This document shows positions 44,407 through 54,810 of a stretch of DNA of 64,000 bases, one piece after another. Numbering within the stretch: the stretch's first letter is position 1; each line of letters opens with the position of its first letter. This DNA is from Pseudoalteromonas gelatinilytica (GTDB lineage: Bacteria > Pseudomonadota > Gammaproteobacteria > Enterobacterales > Alteromonadaceae): NCBI RefSeq assembly GCF_001641615.1, contig NZ_LRRU01000019.1:1-64000 (forward strand). The letters run 5' to 3'. A program made the translations under genes and the position numbers. The notes beneath the pieces are model-generated. The model was not told the DNA's origin. It saw only the letters and a program-made list of their open reading frames with translations, and did no database searches.

Positions 44407-46921
44407 CAAATTCTCCTCTTTGATATTCCTCATAGCGTTCAACTTCCCTTTGAATTCTATTTCTGAGATCTCGTCTAAACTTGCCAAGGTCTTGCTTAGG
44501 CCTTTCCAATTTAGGAATCAAAATTTCAGTAACAAAAACATCGAGACCTTGATGGTTTAATCCTAAACCTTCTTTGGCAAATAAACGCACTAAAGGATCA
44601 TTATGCTTGACAAGTTTTTCTGCGTGGAAATAACTGCCTTTCCTATAAATCTCTTTCTTCTCGACCCCACTTGAAACCTTTTCATATACAGAGCGTTTCC
44701 AATTAAAACGGTGTTCATTTCTATGAGGTATCTCAAATGCCGAATCGAACATATTCACCATAGCCATTAGTTGAGATAGTTTAGCTGAATCAGAAAGATG
44801 GCGTTCCCAAATATTATTAATCCAATCAGAAATATTTGTACTACTGTAGAACCTCATCAGTACAAGCGCATAGCCAGTTAACTCTAACAAATCAATAAGC
44901 GCTGCTGATGCAACTTTAGCCTTAGCTTCAGCTTCTGAAATTTTGCTAAAACTCTGCGGTAAAAGCTTCGAGAACTGATAAAAACTTGAAAGGTAATAAC
45001 TTGGGTATAACTCAAAAATCCGAGATTCATCATTAGACAGTAACGCCTCAAATAATGACTCTCCTTGTGAATGTAAAAATACACCAGAGTAGTCAGGAAA
45101 CTCATCAGGGCGCTCTTTATTAATAAGATTAGCTAGCAACACTGTTCTTGATTGTTCGACGCTTTTGTTTTTGTTTTCAAGAGTTTCGTTTAAAGCTTCT
45201 ACATCAAAAATAGTCCAGCTGTTATCATGCTTTTGATTCTTTAGTAATGATTGCCAGTAATCTGAAAGTACGTTGATTTGGTACGATATTTTATACCAAA
45301 ATTCCTTTTCTCTAACAGAGCAAGCTGATGCAAGCCAATACCTTCTGGAAAACGTTAGGTTCTTGACCCAACTAGTGTACATTTCTCCTAATTTCTTGAT
45401 GATGACATTTGTATTTTGGACAAAAGCGATGGCTTCTAGTTTACATATCTCATTTTTAATATACCAGTCAGGCGTTATAAACTGACCTTCAACTTCATGT
45501 TCAAACTCCATCCGTTCTTTAAACCACTCAAGCCTTTTTATGGTGGCCTCAGAAAGCTGCTCTTTATAAACTGAGTTTTTCTTGTTCCAGTTAATTTCAT
45601 CTATTAATTTAGATATAGTCACTCCATCTCTATGGCTCAAACTATTCAAAAAAGTTAAACATGCATTAATTGGCAAATATGCCACATAGTCACATAGACC
45701 AATTAATTCAGCTGTTTGGTCATCTTCATTTTTTACAACCTCATTAATATGCTCTTCACATGCACTTGTCGTTTCACTCAGTACTTCAAATGCCCAATTC
45801 ATATCACCTTTGGCTGATATGGTATCTAAATACATTTCAATACAACCAATAGTTTGCATAGCGAGAGGGTAGTTTTGATTAACTAAATTCAATCTCAAAC
45901 ACGAAAATAATACCCCAGATAGTTCTTTCTCTAACCACCGAAAATTAGGAACCTTGATTGGCTCTAAAATATGACCTGAACGATGAGCTAGAGAGGTTTC
46001 AATATCAGAGGTTTGATACCAATCTGGGTGTTGGTGGATTAACGTAAACCACTCGCTGTTGCGAGGAATTCGATCTTTTTGGTATTCGTACCAACTTAAA
46101 AATCGTGCAATTTTTTGAGTGAAATTAATAAATACTTTACCTGATAAGTGTTTTTCAGATGCGGCTATTTCAGCTAAGGCGTGAACTGTCTCAAGCCAGT
46201 GTTGAACATTTTTATGTTCATGTTTTTGGAATGCAGGCGAATCCCAGTGGCTTGCACCCGGTAATAATCTTTTAACTGATTTAGAAATATTATTAAAAAT
46301 CTCTCCTGCAAACTCTGTAGGCTCAAATAAGGATAAAGCTCTGACTCCTATTTGAAAAAAAGCAAAAACGGCAAAACCACCAAACAAAACAATTAATAGA
46401 ACATTAATTGGATTTACACGATATCCGGAAACATATTGAGCCAGTAATAATATGCCCCAAAAAGTGAAAGAGACTAAATAGTTGAGATAAGCATTACCAT
46501 ACCTTTCATTGAGAAGTAATTGGCGTAAGCTATGAGGTACTTTGGAATATATCGCGCCACCAATAGTGGTCATGGCTGCATAATACAAACCTATGAACAA
46601 ACCACTAATACTAGTCACCGTTGCGACCAATGTTGAATAATCAGAATCTTTTAAAATCACCCAGCCATTTGCAACAAACCAACTTCTAGTTGGAAGCTCA
46701 ATACACTGAGTAAACGTTGCTATTAATATAGGCAACAAAAAATAAACAAATACTGCTTTGTACATTATAAATAATGCTGACAACACCTGCTTATAATTAC
46801 TCAGTTTTTGCCTAAGCGAATAATATGCCCTTGAGACGTTAAAAGACTTTAATTTTAGCCACTTCCTAAGCTTCCAATAGCTTTCGTACTGAGATAGCTT
46901 CTGTTGTATTTCTATGAGCAC
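44399..46921 (-). CDS. large four-helix membrane protein of unknown function
   Basis: An 840-residue protein with a basic N-terminus, four membrane helices (about 47-72, 98-124, 145-166, 171-195) and about 640 residues of soluble, helix-rich C-terminal region. The C-terminus is highly charged (RDLRNRIQREVERYEEYQRGEFDE). No ATPase, nuclease, TIR, protease or kinase motif was found by eye. The start is GTG at 46921 after GGGAG. The gene is the first of a two-gene unit, overlapping its partner by eight bases. N-terminal membrane anchor plus large cytosolic body, coupled partner, accessory island and AT-rich composition recall abortive-infection effectors, but this is only a resemblance. Confidence 0.7.
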   Translation of the reverse strand: MLIEIQQKLSQYESYWKLRKWLKLKSFNVSRAYYSLRQKLSNYKQVLSALFIMYKAVFVYFLLPILIATFTQCIELPTRSWFVANGWVILKDSDYSTLVATVTSISGLFIGLYYAAMTTIGGAIYSKVPHSLRQLLLNERYGNAYLNYLVSFTFWGILLLAQYVSGYRVNPINVLLIVLFGGFAVFAFFQIGVRALSLFEPTEFAGEIFNNISKSVKRLLPGASHWDSPAFQKHEHKNVQHWLETVHALAEIAASEKHLSGKVFINFTQKIARFLSWYEYQKDRIPRNSEWFTLIHQHPDWYQTSDIETSLAHRSGHILEPIKVPNFRWLEKELSGVLFSCLRLNLVNQNYPLAMQTIGCIEMYLDTISAKGDMNWAFEVLSETTSACEEHINEVVKNEDDQTAELIGLCDYVAYLPINACLTFLNSLSHRDGVTISKLIDEINWNKKNSVYKEQLSEATIKRLEWFKERMEFEHEVEGQFITPDWYIKNEICKLEAIAFVQNTNVIIKKLGEMYTSWVKNLTFSRRYWLASACSVREKEFWYKISYQINVLSDYWQSLLKNQKHDNSWTIFDVEALNETLENKNKSVEQSRTVLLANLINKERPDEFPDYSGVFLHSQGESLFEALLSNDESRIFELYPSYYLSSFYQFSKLLPQSFSKISEAEAKAKVASAALIDLLELTGYALVLMRFYSSTNISDWINNIWERHLSDSAKLSQLMAMVNMFDSAFEIPHRNEHRFNWKRSVYEKVSSGVEKKEIYRKGSYFHAEKLVKHNDPLVRLFAKEGLGLNHQGLDVFVTEILIPKLERPKQDLGKFRRDLRNRIQREVERYEEYQRGEFDE

Positions 46922-47035
46922 AGCAGCTCCCTCAATTCAAGAAAGACACTGAAAACCCTATTTTCAAATAAGTTAGGAGAGGTGTCTTGGTTATCCTTTA
47001 AAGAAGGTAACGTGTTAACCATCTTGTGAACAATA

Positions 47036-47398
47036 CTAAACAACAAGCCCTTCACTTCTCATTCTAGAAATAAACCCAGGAGCATCGCCAGTAAGGTGAC
47101 TGCCATCCTCTCTTGGATGGCCATCATTCTTAGCCGCATAAATTGGCATTTGATATGATTCAGAAAAAAACTCCAAGCAAGCTCGGCCAATTCCTTTCTT
47201 TTTATATTTGTTGCTTAATTGATCCAGATACATCCACACAATGTAAAAACCTTCATCAACTTCAGATAGATCGATGTTCCCTATTCTTTGTTCATCTTCT
47301 GTGAATACAATTATCGAAGGGACATCTTCATCAATTACAATAGTGACACTTTCAGTGTCAGAGATATCGTAAGATTTCATAAGCTCGTAATCGACCAT
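47036..47398 (-). CDS. small GNAT-like acetyltransferase
   Basis: A 120-residue protein with a compact GNAT-like core: strand EGFYIVWMYLDQL, then NKYKKKGIGRACLEFF (acetyl-CoA pyrophosphate-binding type loop, KGIGRAC) and MPIYAAKNDG. It lacks the usual C-terminal strands, so it may be a minimal or degenerate member. It is the last gene of the island on this side, on the minus strand like the others. The start is ATG at 47398 with GGAAAG upstream. No attC was recognised after its stop. Confidence 0.6.
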   Translation of the reverse strand: MVDYELMKSYDISDTESVTIVIDEDVPSIIVFTEDEQRIGNIDLSEVDEGFYIVWMYLDQLSNKYKKKGIGRACLEFFSESYQMPIYAAKNDGHPREDGSHLTGDAPGFISRMRSEGLVV

Positions 47399-47930
47399 AT
47401 TTACAACTTTCCTGAGATACTGCTACCAGTGTATTACCCGAACGCTCATTAAACCTGTATTTGGATTTAAGCTTTGGGTTATATTCGTATTAAAACCACT
47501 AATCTTTTTAACATGTTAGCGACGTTATTTCTATGCTTGTTTTTATTTGAATTTGTAGAACGTGGGGAATTTTTATTAAAGAGCCAAATCAAGTCTCCAT
47601 ATATACTTGTAGAAACTACTAAGCACCTAACATTTACTTTGGGGTTTCGATTAAGTCATCCAAAAAACGAGACGTCAGATGGGGCGTAAACGCGAGAACT
47701 TTATATACAGAAAACAATGTAAAATTTATTGCTGTATAAATATAGATAAACAGCAAGCTTTTACGTTTCGTAACTCACTTTGAGGCAGAAACGAGTTACG
47801 ACTAAAGATATAACTCTATCAAAGAGCCATCCTGCTCAATCTTATTTCTATCCAAAGAAGTGCTTCTCTCCGTAAATCTTAAACAACAAAAAAGCGCCTT
47901 TGGCGCTTTTTACTTTGTATTCAATTATGT
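47399..47930. other. intergenic boundary of the accessory island
   Basis: About 530 bases between the island and the M24 peptidase gene. It contains an inverted repeat CGTAACTC/GAGTTACG (47769-47776 and 47793-47800) and the terminator at 47891-47909. A frame for a small hydrophobic protein on plus (47516-47689) has no ribosome site and was not accepted. No integrase gene, tRNA or attI-like site was found here. Confidence 0.5.
47891..47909 (-). terminator. terminator after the M24 peptidase
   Basis: AAAGCGCC-AAA-GGCGCTTT on minus, continuing into TTTTG, 22 bases after the peptidase stop. A T-run is also present on plus, so it can act in both directions and insulates the island. Confidence 0.85.
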
Positions 47931-49151
47931 TTATTTAGCTAAGCCAAATGGGTCATCAATGCTATGAGCAGGCTCGGTAAACCAGCGCGGGCCTTCATCT
48001 GTCATATAAAAATGATCTTCTAAGCGAATACCAAACTCATCAGGTACGACAATCATAGGTTCATTGCTAAAACACATACCTGTTGCGAGTGGGGTCGGGT
48101 TACCACCCACAAGGTATGGCCATTCATGAATATCTAAACCAATACCATGACCTGTTCTGTGTGGGCAGCCTGGTGTTTGATACTCTGGTCCCATGCCATT
48201 TTCGGCTAGGTACTGCCTTGCAGCATCGTCTACTTTGCCACATGGCTCACAAATTTTTGCGGCAGCAAAAGCAGCAAGTTGGGCATTTTTCTCGTGTTGC
48301 CAAAACATGCGTTGACGTTCGGTTGCTTCACCAAATACATAAGTTCGGGTAATGTCAGAGAGGTAATCATGCACTTTACAGCCAGTATCAATCAGTACCA
48401 CATCACCTTTTTTAAGGGTTTGCGGGTTTTTAACGCCATGCGGGAAAGAAGACGCAACACCAAATAATACAATACAAAAATAGTTACCCGGCGCGCCGAC
48501 TTTTTGGTGCGCCTTTTTAATAAAGGCTTCAACCTCAGTGGTGGTGATACCTTCATAAAGCATACTTGCCGTTGCTTTGTGTACTTCTAAAGTCATGTCC
48601 ATAGCACGTTGCATTAAGGCAAGTTCATTGGCTGATTTATGCATGCGGCAGTGAGCTGTAACGCACTGTGCGTTAACAATGTTGTAATCGCCGTTCGCTT
48701 TATTAATACCGTCGTAGATGAAAAACTGTGCGCTTTCATCAATACCAAGGGTGCCTGTTTTGCTAATGCCCATTTCTGACAGTACTTCAACACACAATTG
48801 GTAAGGGTTTTCGTGCTCTTGCCAACCACGAATTGGGCCGTCAATCACCATAAAATCATTTAAGCTGCCGATTTCAAAAAACGGCGCTATGTATTGCACA
48901 TCACCTTTAGCAGGTAAAATAGCGCCAACTAAACGCTCACTTGCGTACCAACGCATTCCTGTAAAATAGGCTAGGTTAGTGCCTGCATTTAAATAAATTG
49001 CATCAATATTGTTTGCTTGCATATACGCTTGTGCTTTTGCGATACGCGCATGAAACTCGTCATTTTGAATAGGGGTTAAATCTGTTGTCATATCTGACAA
49101 AGAGTCAAGCGCCTGCTCTGGCGTTTGTGTGCCAATACCATATGTTGTCAT
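47931..49151 (-). CDS. M24 family metallopeptidase (Xaa-Pro dipeptidase/aminopeptidase type)
   Basis: A 406-residue pita-bread-fold peptidase with an N-terminal creatinase-like domain. The metal ligands are in VVLIDTGCKVHDYLSDITRTY (Asp, Asp), GHGIGLDIHEWP (His), FSNEPMI (Glu) and RLEDHF (Glu). It probably cleaves Xaa-Pro peptides in the cytoplasm. The start at 49151 (MTTYGIG) follows CAAGGAG and is preferred over 49286, which would add 45 poorly conserved residues. It is divergent from a second, shorter M24 peptidase, with 129 bases between starts. Confidence 0.9.
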   Translation of the reverse strand: MTTYGIGTQTPEQALDSLSDMTTDLTPIQNDEFHARIAKAQAYMQANNIDAIYLNAGTNLAYFTGMRWYASERLVGAILPAKGDVQYIAPFFEIGSLNDFMVIDGPIRGWQEHENPYQLCVEVLSEMGISKTGTLGIDESAQFFIYDGINKANGDYNIVNAQCVTAHCRMHKSANELALMQRAMDMTLEVHKATASMLYEGITTTEVEAFIKKAHQKVGAPGNYFCIVLFGVASSFPHGVKNPQTLKKGDVVLIDTGCKVHDYLSDITRTYVFGEATERQRMFWQHEKNAQLAAFAAAKICEPCGKVDDAARQYLAENGMGPEYQTPGCPHRTGHGIGLDIHEWPYLVGGNPTPLATGMCFSNEPMIVVPDEFGIRLEDHFYMTDEGPRWFTEPAHSIDDPFGLAK

Positions 49152-49280
49152 TGTGTACTCCTTGGTTTTTTGTGCATTGTGGCTTGAGTAAACAGCTGAT
49201 GCAAACTCACTGCGACTAATCGCATAATATTCGTATTTGTGGCTATAACTGTTAGCATTCGCAAAAAATAAGGAGCGACA

Positions 49281-50360
49281 ATGCAAGTTAATTACTTAAA
49301 AAGACAAGCTGAATTTAAAGCCTTGCTAGAACAACAAGGTTACAGCGCCATGTTAGTACTTGGTCATGAAAATATTCGTTACTTAAGTGGTTTTAGCGGT
49401 AATGCTGCTTATGCATTAATTACTCAAAATGCGTGTGTGTTGATCACTGATTACCGATACCACCAACGTGCAATTGCTGAAACAACAGGGTTTGAAGTTG
49501 TTTGTCGAGACAGAGACAACGAAACTCTTGGTCATTGTATTAACAGGCACCTTAACCCAAACAGCCATGTCGCATTTGATGCAAGTTATGTCACGGTAGC
49601 CATTTGGCAAGGTGTGGCAGATGATCTTAGCGGCCATACTTTAACAGCAGTAAACGGCTTAATAGAAAAGCTCAGACGCGTTAAAGATAGCTGGGAAGTG
49701 GCGCAAATAAAGGCTGCCGCAGCCATCGCTGATGAAGCATTAGCACAAACGCTGCCTTATTTTAAACCGGGTGTAACCGAGCGTGACCTTGCCTTAGAGC
49801 TTGAATTTAGAATGCAAAAGCTTGGTTCAGAAGGAATGTCGTTTGCCACCATCATGCTGTTTGCAGAGCGCTCAGCCTTGCCGCACGGTAACCCGTCAGA
49901 TCAGGTTTTAAAGCAAGGTGACTTTGTAACCCTTGATTTTGGTGCAGTTGTAAATGGCTATCGCTCTGATATGACTCGTAGTTATATTATTGGCGAAGCA
50001 TCAGAAAAACAAACACGTATTTATAATACTGTTCTTGATGCGCAAAATGCGGCACTTGAAATGGTTCAACCGGGCGTTAATTGTTTAGATTTAAATGCCA
50101 TGTCAAACAAGGTGATTGCTGATGCAGGTTTTGGCGAATACGCGGGCAAAGGTCTTGGCCATGGTTTAGGGCTATTTTTGCATGAAGTACCATTTATCAA
50201 CACACTGACAGACTACAGCCTTGAAGTTGGTAATGTGATCACCATTGAGCCCGGCATTTATATACCAGGCTATGGTGGTGTGCGCCTAGAAGATGACATA
50301 GTTGTCACCGAATCTGGTTTTGAGGTGCTAACCCATGCGCCTAAGCCATTTATAATCTAG
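49281..50360 (+). CDS. M24 family Xaa-Pro aminopeptidase (PepQ/YpdF-like)
   Basis: A 359-residue M24 metallopeptidase. The N-terminal domain begins with YLSGFSGNAAYALI, typical of YpdF-like aminopeptidases. The metal site is complete: FVTLDFGAVVNGYRSDMTRSY (two Asp), GKGLGHGLGLFLHEVP (His), ITIEPGIYI (Glu), VRLEDDI (Glu). A ribosome site AAGGAG precedes the ATG. It is about 47 residues shorter than the divergent M24 protein and is clearly diverged from it, so the pair likely has different substrates. Confidence 0.92.
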   Translation: MQVNYLKRQAEFKALLEQQGYSAMLVLGHENIRYLSGFSGNAAYALITQNACVLITDYRYHQRAIAETTGFEVVCRDRDNETLGHCINRHLNPNSHVAFDASYVTVAIWQGVADDLSGHTLTAVNGLIEKLRRVKDSWEVAQIKAAAAIADEALAQTLPYFKPGVTERDLALELEFRMQKLGSEGMSFATIMLFAERSALPHGNPSDQVLKQGDFVTLDFGAVVNGYRSDMTRSYIIGEASEKQTRIYNTVLDAQNAALEMVQPGVNCLDLNAMSNKVIADAGFGEYAGKGLGHGLGLFLHEVPFINTLTDYSLEVGNVITIEPGIYIPGYGGVRLEDDIVVTESGFEVLTHAPKPFII

Positions 50361-50375
50361 TGCTTAAATTAAAAG

Positions 50376-50984
50376 TTACTTTTTAGCATATGCTAAGCGG
50401 GCTAAACGTTCAGTTACATGGTAACTATCTAGCCCGCTCACCGCTACTGTACCAATGGCTTCAATATCGACAAAGCCATCTTCTTGCAAACACGCCTCAT
50501 CTAAATAGATATCGGTTATTTCACCTATAATCAGCTCAGTGCCATTGATGGCAAGGTGGTGGTGTTCTTTCAGCTCAAGCGCATATTTAAGCTTACTTTC
50601 TTTAACAAAAGGCGCTGTAAAGTCATTTAGGTATTCAGTAGTAAGCCCTGTTGCATCAAATTCAGACTCGTCTTTATCGTAGCGTGCCGATGTTTGATGT
50701 GCTTTGTTATAAATGTCTTTGTTCACATGGTTAATCGTGTACTGTTTAGTTGCTAATAAGTTCTCTAGGGTATGGCGAGGCACTGAATGAGGCCTAATGA
50801 TCATGCCGACCAAAGGGGGATGTGCGCCAAGATGAAATACTGAACTTACAATCGCTAAATTAGTTTGGCCGTTACCATCTTGTGTGCCAACTAAGTTGGC
50901 ACTTTTAAATCCAGACAAACTATTAATTAAGTGGGCGCGGTAGCGGTTTTCTAAATCAGCAATGACTTGCTTTGTTAAATGCAT
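50376..50984 (-). CDS. flavin reductase-like FMN-binding protein
   Basis: A 202-residue split-barrel flavoprotein. Features include GFKSANLVGTQDGNGQTNLAIVSSVFHLGAHPP, where the flavin phosphate and ring bind in this family, PLVGMIIRPHSVPRHTLENL, and HLAINGTELIIGEI. Family members supply reduced flavin or act on small flavin substrates. It begins ten bases after the SDR gene's end on the same strand, so the two are likely co-transcribed. Confidence 0.82.
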   Translation of the reverse strand: MHLTKQVIADLENRYRAHLINSLSGFKSANLVGTQDGNGQTNLAIVSSVFHLGAHPPLVGMIIRPHSVPRHTLENLLATKQYTINHVNKDIYNKAHQTSARYDKDESEFDATGLTTEYLNDFTAPFVKESKLKYALELKEHHHLAINGTELIIGEITDIYLDEACLQEDGFVDIEAIGTVAVSGLDSYHVTERLARLAYAKK

Positions 50985-50994
50985 AATTGTCCTG

Positions 50995-51741
50995 TTACCA
51001 GTCTATGGGTTTACCTTGCCAGTCAAAGTAGGCAGGGTTTTGTGATTGTTGTAAATAGTCAGCATCACTTATTAATGAATACAGCTGCTCGGCAACAAAC
51101 TCTGGGGTAAATAATTTACCTTCGGGCACATTAGCCTGAAACGGCTTTGATAATGGCGTATCTGTGGTACCTGGGTGAAATAACGCACAGTGGCATTTTT
51201 TATAGCGTCTGCTAAGTTCAATCGCAGCAGATTTAAATAACATATTTAATGCCGCCTTCGACGCTCGGTAGCTATACCAACCACCTAACTTGTTATCGCT
51301 AATACTACCAACACGTGCACTCAACGCACAGATAACCGTAGCTACTTGCGGCTTTAAAAGCGTTGAGAATAAAGCCACACAGCGAATTGGCAGTAGGGCG
51401 TTTGTCTGCATGCTGTTTATAAAGTGTTGCTCAGATATTTGTTCAAGTTTACGTTCAGGTACGTGCTCTGGATCATGCAGTAGGCCATTAAATATCATCA
51501 GTTGTGTTAAATCATAGTGGCCACTGGCTAGTTCTTTAGCAATGCCACTTAAGCTTTTATCTGAGTAATCAGTTTTAAAATGCTGGTGGCTGATCTCATT
51601 GTTTGCTGTTTCATCAAAAGTCGCCTTAAATTCACCGCGACTGATAGTGACAATATGACCACAACGGATATGATTTTTTAGTGCAGTGAAATAAGCTTTC
51701 GCTATTTCACTGCTTGCACCACACACTATATAAAGCTGCAT
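50995..51741 (-). CDS. SDR family oxidoreductase
   Basis: A 248-residue short-chain dehydrogenase. The coenzyme motif is atypical (IVCGASSEIAKAY, lacking the usual glycine triplet). The catalytic residues are present: Ser141 (ALSARVG) and Tyr158-x3-Lys162 (YRASK). NGLL takes the place of NAG. It resembles C-factor-like SDRs; the substrate is unknown. The flavin reductase gene follows directly. Confidence 0.85.
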   Translation of the reverse strand: MQLYIVCGASSEIAKAYFTALKNHIRCGHIVTISRGEFKATFDETANNEISHQHFKTDYSDKSLSGIAKELASGHYDLTQLMIFNGLLHDPEHVPERKLEQISEQHFINSMQTNALLPIRCVALFSTLLKPQVATVICALSARVGSISDNKLGGWYSYRASKAALNMLFKSAAIELSRRYKKCHCALFHPGTTDTPLSKPFQANVPEGKLFTPEFVAEQLYSLISDADYLQQSQNPAYFDWQGKPIDW

Positions 51742-52164
51742 TTTTGACCTACTAGTAAAAATAATTAAAATTTTTTTCGTTCAAATTCTCATCATTGAAT
51801 AAAGTAAAAATTACGCTGTTGTTCTTCTCTCACAATTAATACACATAAAAAAGACGGATAAAAATTTGACCAAACTCACAGTAGCGATGCCTTAATTTAT
51901 GCGGTTTTTGTCTTTTAAATTGGTAAGTCCATTTTACCAATTGTATTGAGCGTCAAACGATAAACCGGACTAGAGTGCGTATTTATTACACTTTTATGTT
52001 GAGAGATTGGTTATTCTTTTTTACGAGTTTGTTAGAAAATTCGATCTATTAAATTAACGCCGACAATGATATTAATAAAAAGGATCAGTATTTAGCTGCG
52101 TTCGTGCTAGGTTAAATACTGTGCAGTAAGTACTTTCAACTTAGTAAAAGAAAGGAGTATGAGA
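51742..52164. other. intergenic region upstream of ppc
   Basis: About 420 bases between the divergent SDR and ppc genes. It is AT-rich and holds the promoters of both. No clear palindrome or conserved RNA element was found; the AAAGGAG at 52152-52157 is the ppc ribosome site. Confidence 0.5.
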
Positions 52165-54810
52165 ATGAGTGAACAATACGCTGCACTTCGCGGTAATGTT
52201 AGTATGCTTGGACAAATGCTGGGTCAAACCATTAAAGATGCACAAGGACAAGCCATTTTAGATAAGGTAGAAGAAATTCGTGCTTTATCTAAATCGTCAC
52301 GTAGTGGTAACGAAGCCGACAGAAAAGCGCTTATCGATGTACTACACGCTCTCACAGATGAAGAACTATTACCGGTTGCACGCTCATTTAATCATTTTTT
52401 GAATCTTGCTAATGTTGCAGAACAATTTCATACCGTTTCACGCTTTAATGATGTTGGTTTTTGCCAACTAAACCCTCTCACTCAAACATTAAAAGCGTTA
52501 GCAACAGCAACAAAGCATGGTCAGGTTGATCCTAATCACTTGGCACAAACACTCTCAAAACTCCACATAAACCTTGTACTCACCGCACACCCAACAGAGG
52601 TGACGCGTCGTACTATGATTAACAAACACGTTGAATTGAGTGATTGTCTTGCATCACTCGAGCGTAAAGACAATTTACCTAGTGAGCGTGCTGACTTATT
52701 AAACCGTATTGCTCAGCTAATAAGCCAAGCGTGGCATACCGACGATATTCGTCGTTCACGCCCAACGCCAATCGACGAAGCTAAATGGGGCTTTGCGGTT
52801 ATAGAAAATAGCTTATGGCATGCAGTACCTCGCTTCTTACGAGAATTTAGCGACGATGTAAAAGCCGAGCTTGATTTAGAATTACCGATTGATTACAGCC
52901 CAATTGAGTTTACTTCGTGGATGGGCGGTGACCGTGATGGTAACCCATTCGTTACCGCTGAAGTGACTCAACAAGTGCTCGATCACGGTCGTTGGATGGC
53001 GCTTGATTTGTATTCGCGTGATATTGAAACGCTAAGCAATGAGTTATCAATGTCTGATGCAAGTGATGAACTTATTGAACTTGCAGGTCAAGACTTTGAA
53101 CCTTATCGTGCCGTTCTGAAAAATCTAAAGAATCAAATTGCTGAAACAGTGACCCATTTAGGCGCAAAAATTAAGAAAAAGCGCACTGATTCTGAAGATT
53201 TAATCAAAGATATCGCACAGATCAAACACCCAATCGAAGTGTGTTATCGCTCGCTTATTAAGACCAACATGAAAGTGGTTGCCGATGGCTTGCTGCTTGA
53301 TGTGTTGCGTCGTATAAATAGCTTTGGTCTGCGCCTTGCTAAACTCGATGTACGTCAGGATTCGTCACGTCATGGTGATGTATTCTCTGAGCTAACACGT
53401 TATTTAGGGTTGGGTGATTACCATCAATGGCAAGAAGAAGACAAACAAGCGTTCTTACTTGCTGAGCTAAATTCGCGTCGTCCGCTTATTCCAAAACATT
53501 GGCAACCAAGCCCAGAAGTACAAGAAGTGCTTGATACATTCGATGTCATTGCAGCGCAAGATGCACAAACTTTTGGTTTGTATATTATTTCGATGGCTCG
53601 CACTGCATCTGATGTACTGGCAGTGCAGTTACTGCTTAAAGAAAGTGGTTGTAAGTTTAACTTACCGGTTGCACCATTATTTGAAACGTTAGACGACTTA
53701 AATAATGGTAAAGATGTTATCGAATGTTTACTTGATAACACCTGGTACCGTGGTCATATTCAAAACCAACAAAATGTCATGATCGGTTACTCAGACTCTG
53801 CAAAAGATGCAGGTATGATGGCTGCTGGTTGGGCACAATATGAAGCAATGGATAAACTTGTTCAATTAGCTGAAAAGCGTGGCATTGAATTGATTTTATT
53901 CCACGGCCGTGGTGGTACGGTTGGTCGTGGTGGCGCTCCAGCTGCGCAAGCACTACGCTCACAACCACCAGGTTCATTAAAAGGTGGCCTACGTGTAACA
54001 GAGCAAGGTGAGATGATCCGCTTTAAGTTTGGTTTACCAGCTGTTGCTCTACAAAGCTTAAATATTTACGCTGGTGCTGTACTCGAAAGTAACCTGCTAC
54101 CACCGCCAGAGCCGAAGAGCGAATGGCGTGATGTTATGGAACTGATCAGTGCTGATTCGTGTGAGCATTACCGCCAAGTTGTGCGCCATGATGAAAATTT
54201 TGTTCCTTACTTTAGAATGGCAACGCCAGAGCAAGAGCTTTCTAAATTGCCACTAGGCTCTCGCCCTGCGAAGCGTAATCCGAACGGTGGCGTAGAGAGC
54301 CTACGTGCTATTCCATGGATTTTTGCATGGAGCCAAAACCGTTTAATGCTACCTGCTTGGTTAGGTGCGTTAACCGGTCTTAAAGCTGCGCTAGATAAGT
54401 ATGGCATCGAGACACTTCACGAAATGAGCTTAAAATGGCCATTCTTCCGTGCTCGTTTAGAGATGCTAGAAATGGTATTCAGTAAAGCCGATAGTTGGTT
54501 AAGTGCGCATTACGATGATGCATTGGTAACAGAGCAATATAAGCCACTTGGTGTAAAACTACGTCAAGAGCTAAGCGAAGCGATTGAGCTTGTTCAATCA
54601 CTAAGCCCACAGAAGAGCTTACTTGCTGATCAACCTTGGATCAAAGAGTCAATTGCGCTTCGAAACCCGTACACAGATCCACTTAACTTATTACAAGTTG
54701 AGTTGCTGCGTCGTTCACGTGAAGCAGACGAAAGTTCAGCAGGTGATATTGATAATGCATTAATGATCACTATGACAGGTATTGCTGCGGGTATGCGTAA
54801 TACCGGCTAA
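52165..54810 (+). CDS. ppc: phosphoenolpyruvate carboxylase
   Basis: An 881-residue cytosolic enzyme that joins bicarbonate to phosphoenolpyruvate to make oxaloacetate, refilling the TCA cycle. The N-terminus [17 protein letters not shown] matches the E. coli enzyme almost residue for residue, which fixes the start at 52165 rather than the ATG six bases earlier (too close to AAGGAG). Catalytic elements are [13 protein letters not shown] (His near 140), [14 protein letters not shown] and [12 protein letters not shown]. The C-terminus ends NTG as in other enterobacterial-type enzymes. Full length, no damage. Its stop overlaps the convergent kinase gene by four bases. Confidence 0.97.
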   Translation: MSEQYAALRGNVSMLGQMLGQTIKDAQGQAILDKVEEIRALSKSSRSGNEADRKALIDVLHALTDEELLPVARSFNHFLNLANVAEQFHTVSRFNDVGFCQLNPLTQTLKALATATKHGQVDPNHLAQTLSKLHINLVLTAHPTEVTRRTMINKHVELSDCLASLERKDNLPSERADLLNRIAQLISQAWHTDDIRRSRPTPIDEAKWGFAVIENSLWHAVPRFLREFSDDVKAELDLELPIDYSPIEFTSWMGGDRDGNPFVTAEVTQQVLDHGRWMALDLYSRDIETLSNELSMSDASDELIELAGQDFEPYRAVLKNLKNQIAETVTHLGAKIKKKRTDSEDLIKDIAQIKHPIEVCYRSLIKTNMKVVADGLLLDVLRRINSFGLRLAKLDVRQDSSRHGDVFSELTRYLGLGDYHQWQEEDKQAFLLAELNSRRPLIPKHWQPSPEVQEVLDTFDVIAAQDAQTFGLYIISMARTASDVLAVQLLLKESGCKFNLPVAPLFETLDDLNNGKDVIECLLDNTWYRGHIQNQQNVMIGYSDSAKDAGMMAAGWAQYEAMDKLVQLAEKRGIELILFHGRGGTVGRGGAPAAQALRSQPPGSLKGGLRVTEQGEMIRFKFGLPAVALQSLNIYAGAVLESNLLPPPEPKSEWRDVMELISADSCEHYRQVVRHDENFVPYFRMATPEQELSKLPLGSRPAKRNPNGGVESLRAIPWIFAWSQNRLMLPAWLGALTGLKAALDKYGIETLHEMSLKWPFFRARLEMLEMVFSKADSWLSAHYDDALVTEQYKPLGVKLRQELSEAIELVQSLSPQKSLLADQPWIKESIALRNPYTDPLNLLQVELLRRSREADESSAGDIDNALMITMTGIAAGMRNTG

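Noticed and set aside
47474..47689. A 71-codon frame on plus with a hydrophobic segment, between the island and the M24 gene
   Set aside because: TTG start without ribosome site, opposite to all island genes, no recognisable family; treated as chance.
39850..47930. CRISPR array
   Set aside because: The repeats in the island are single inverted elements of differing sequence (attC), not regularly spaced direct repeats; none were seen elsewhere in the window.
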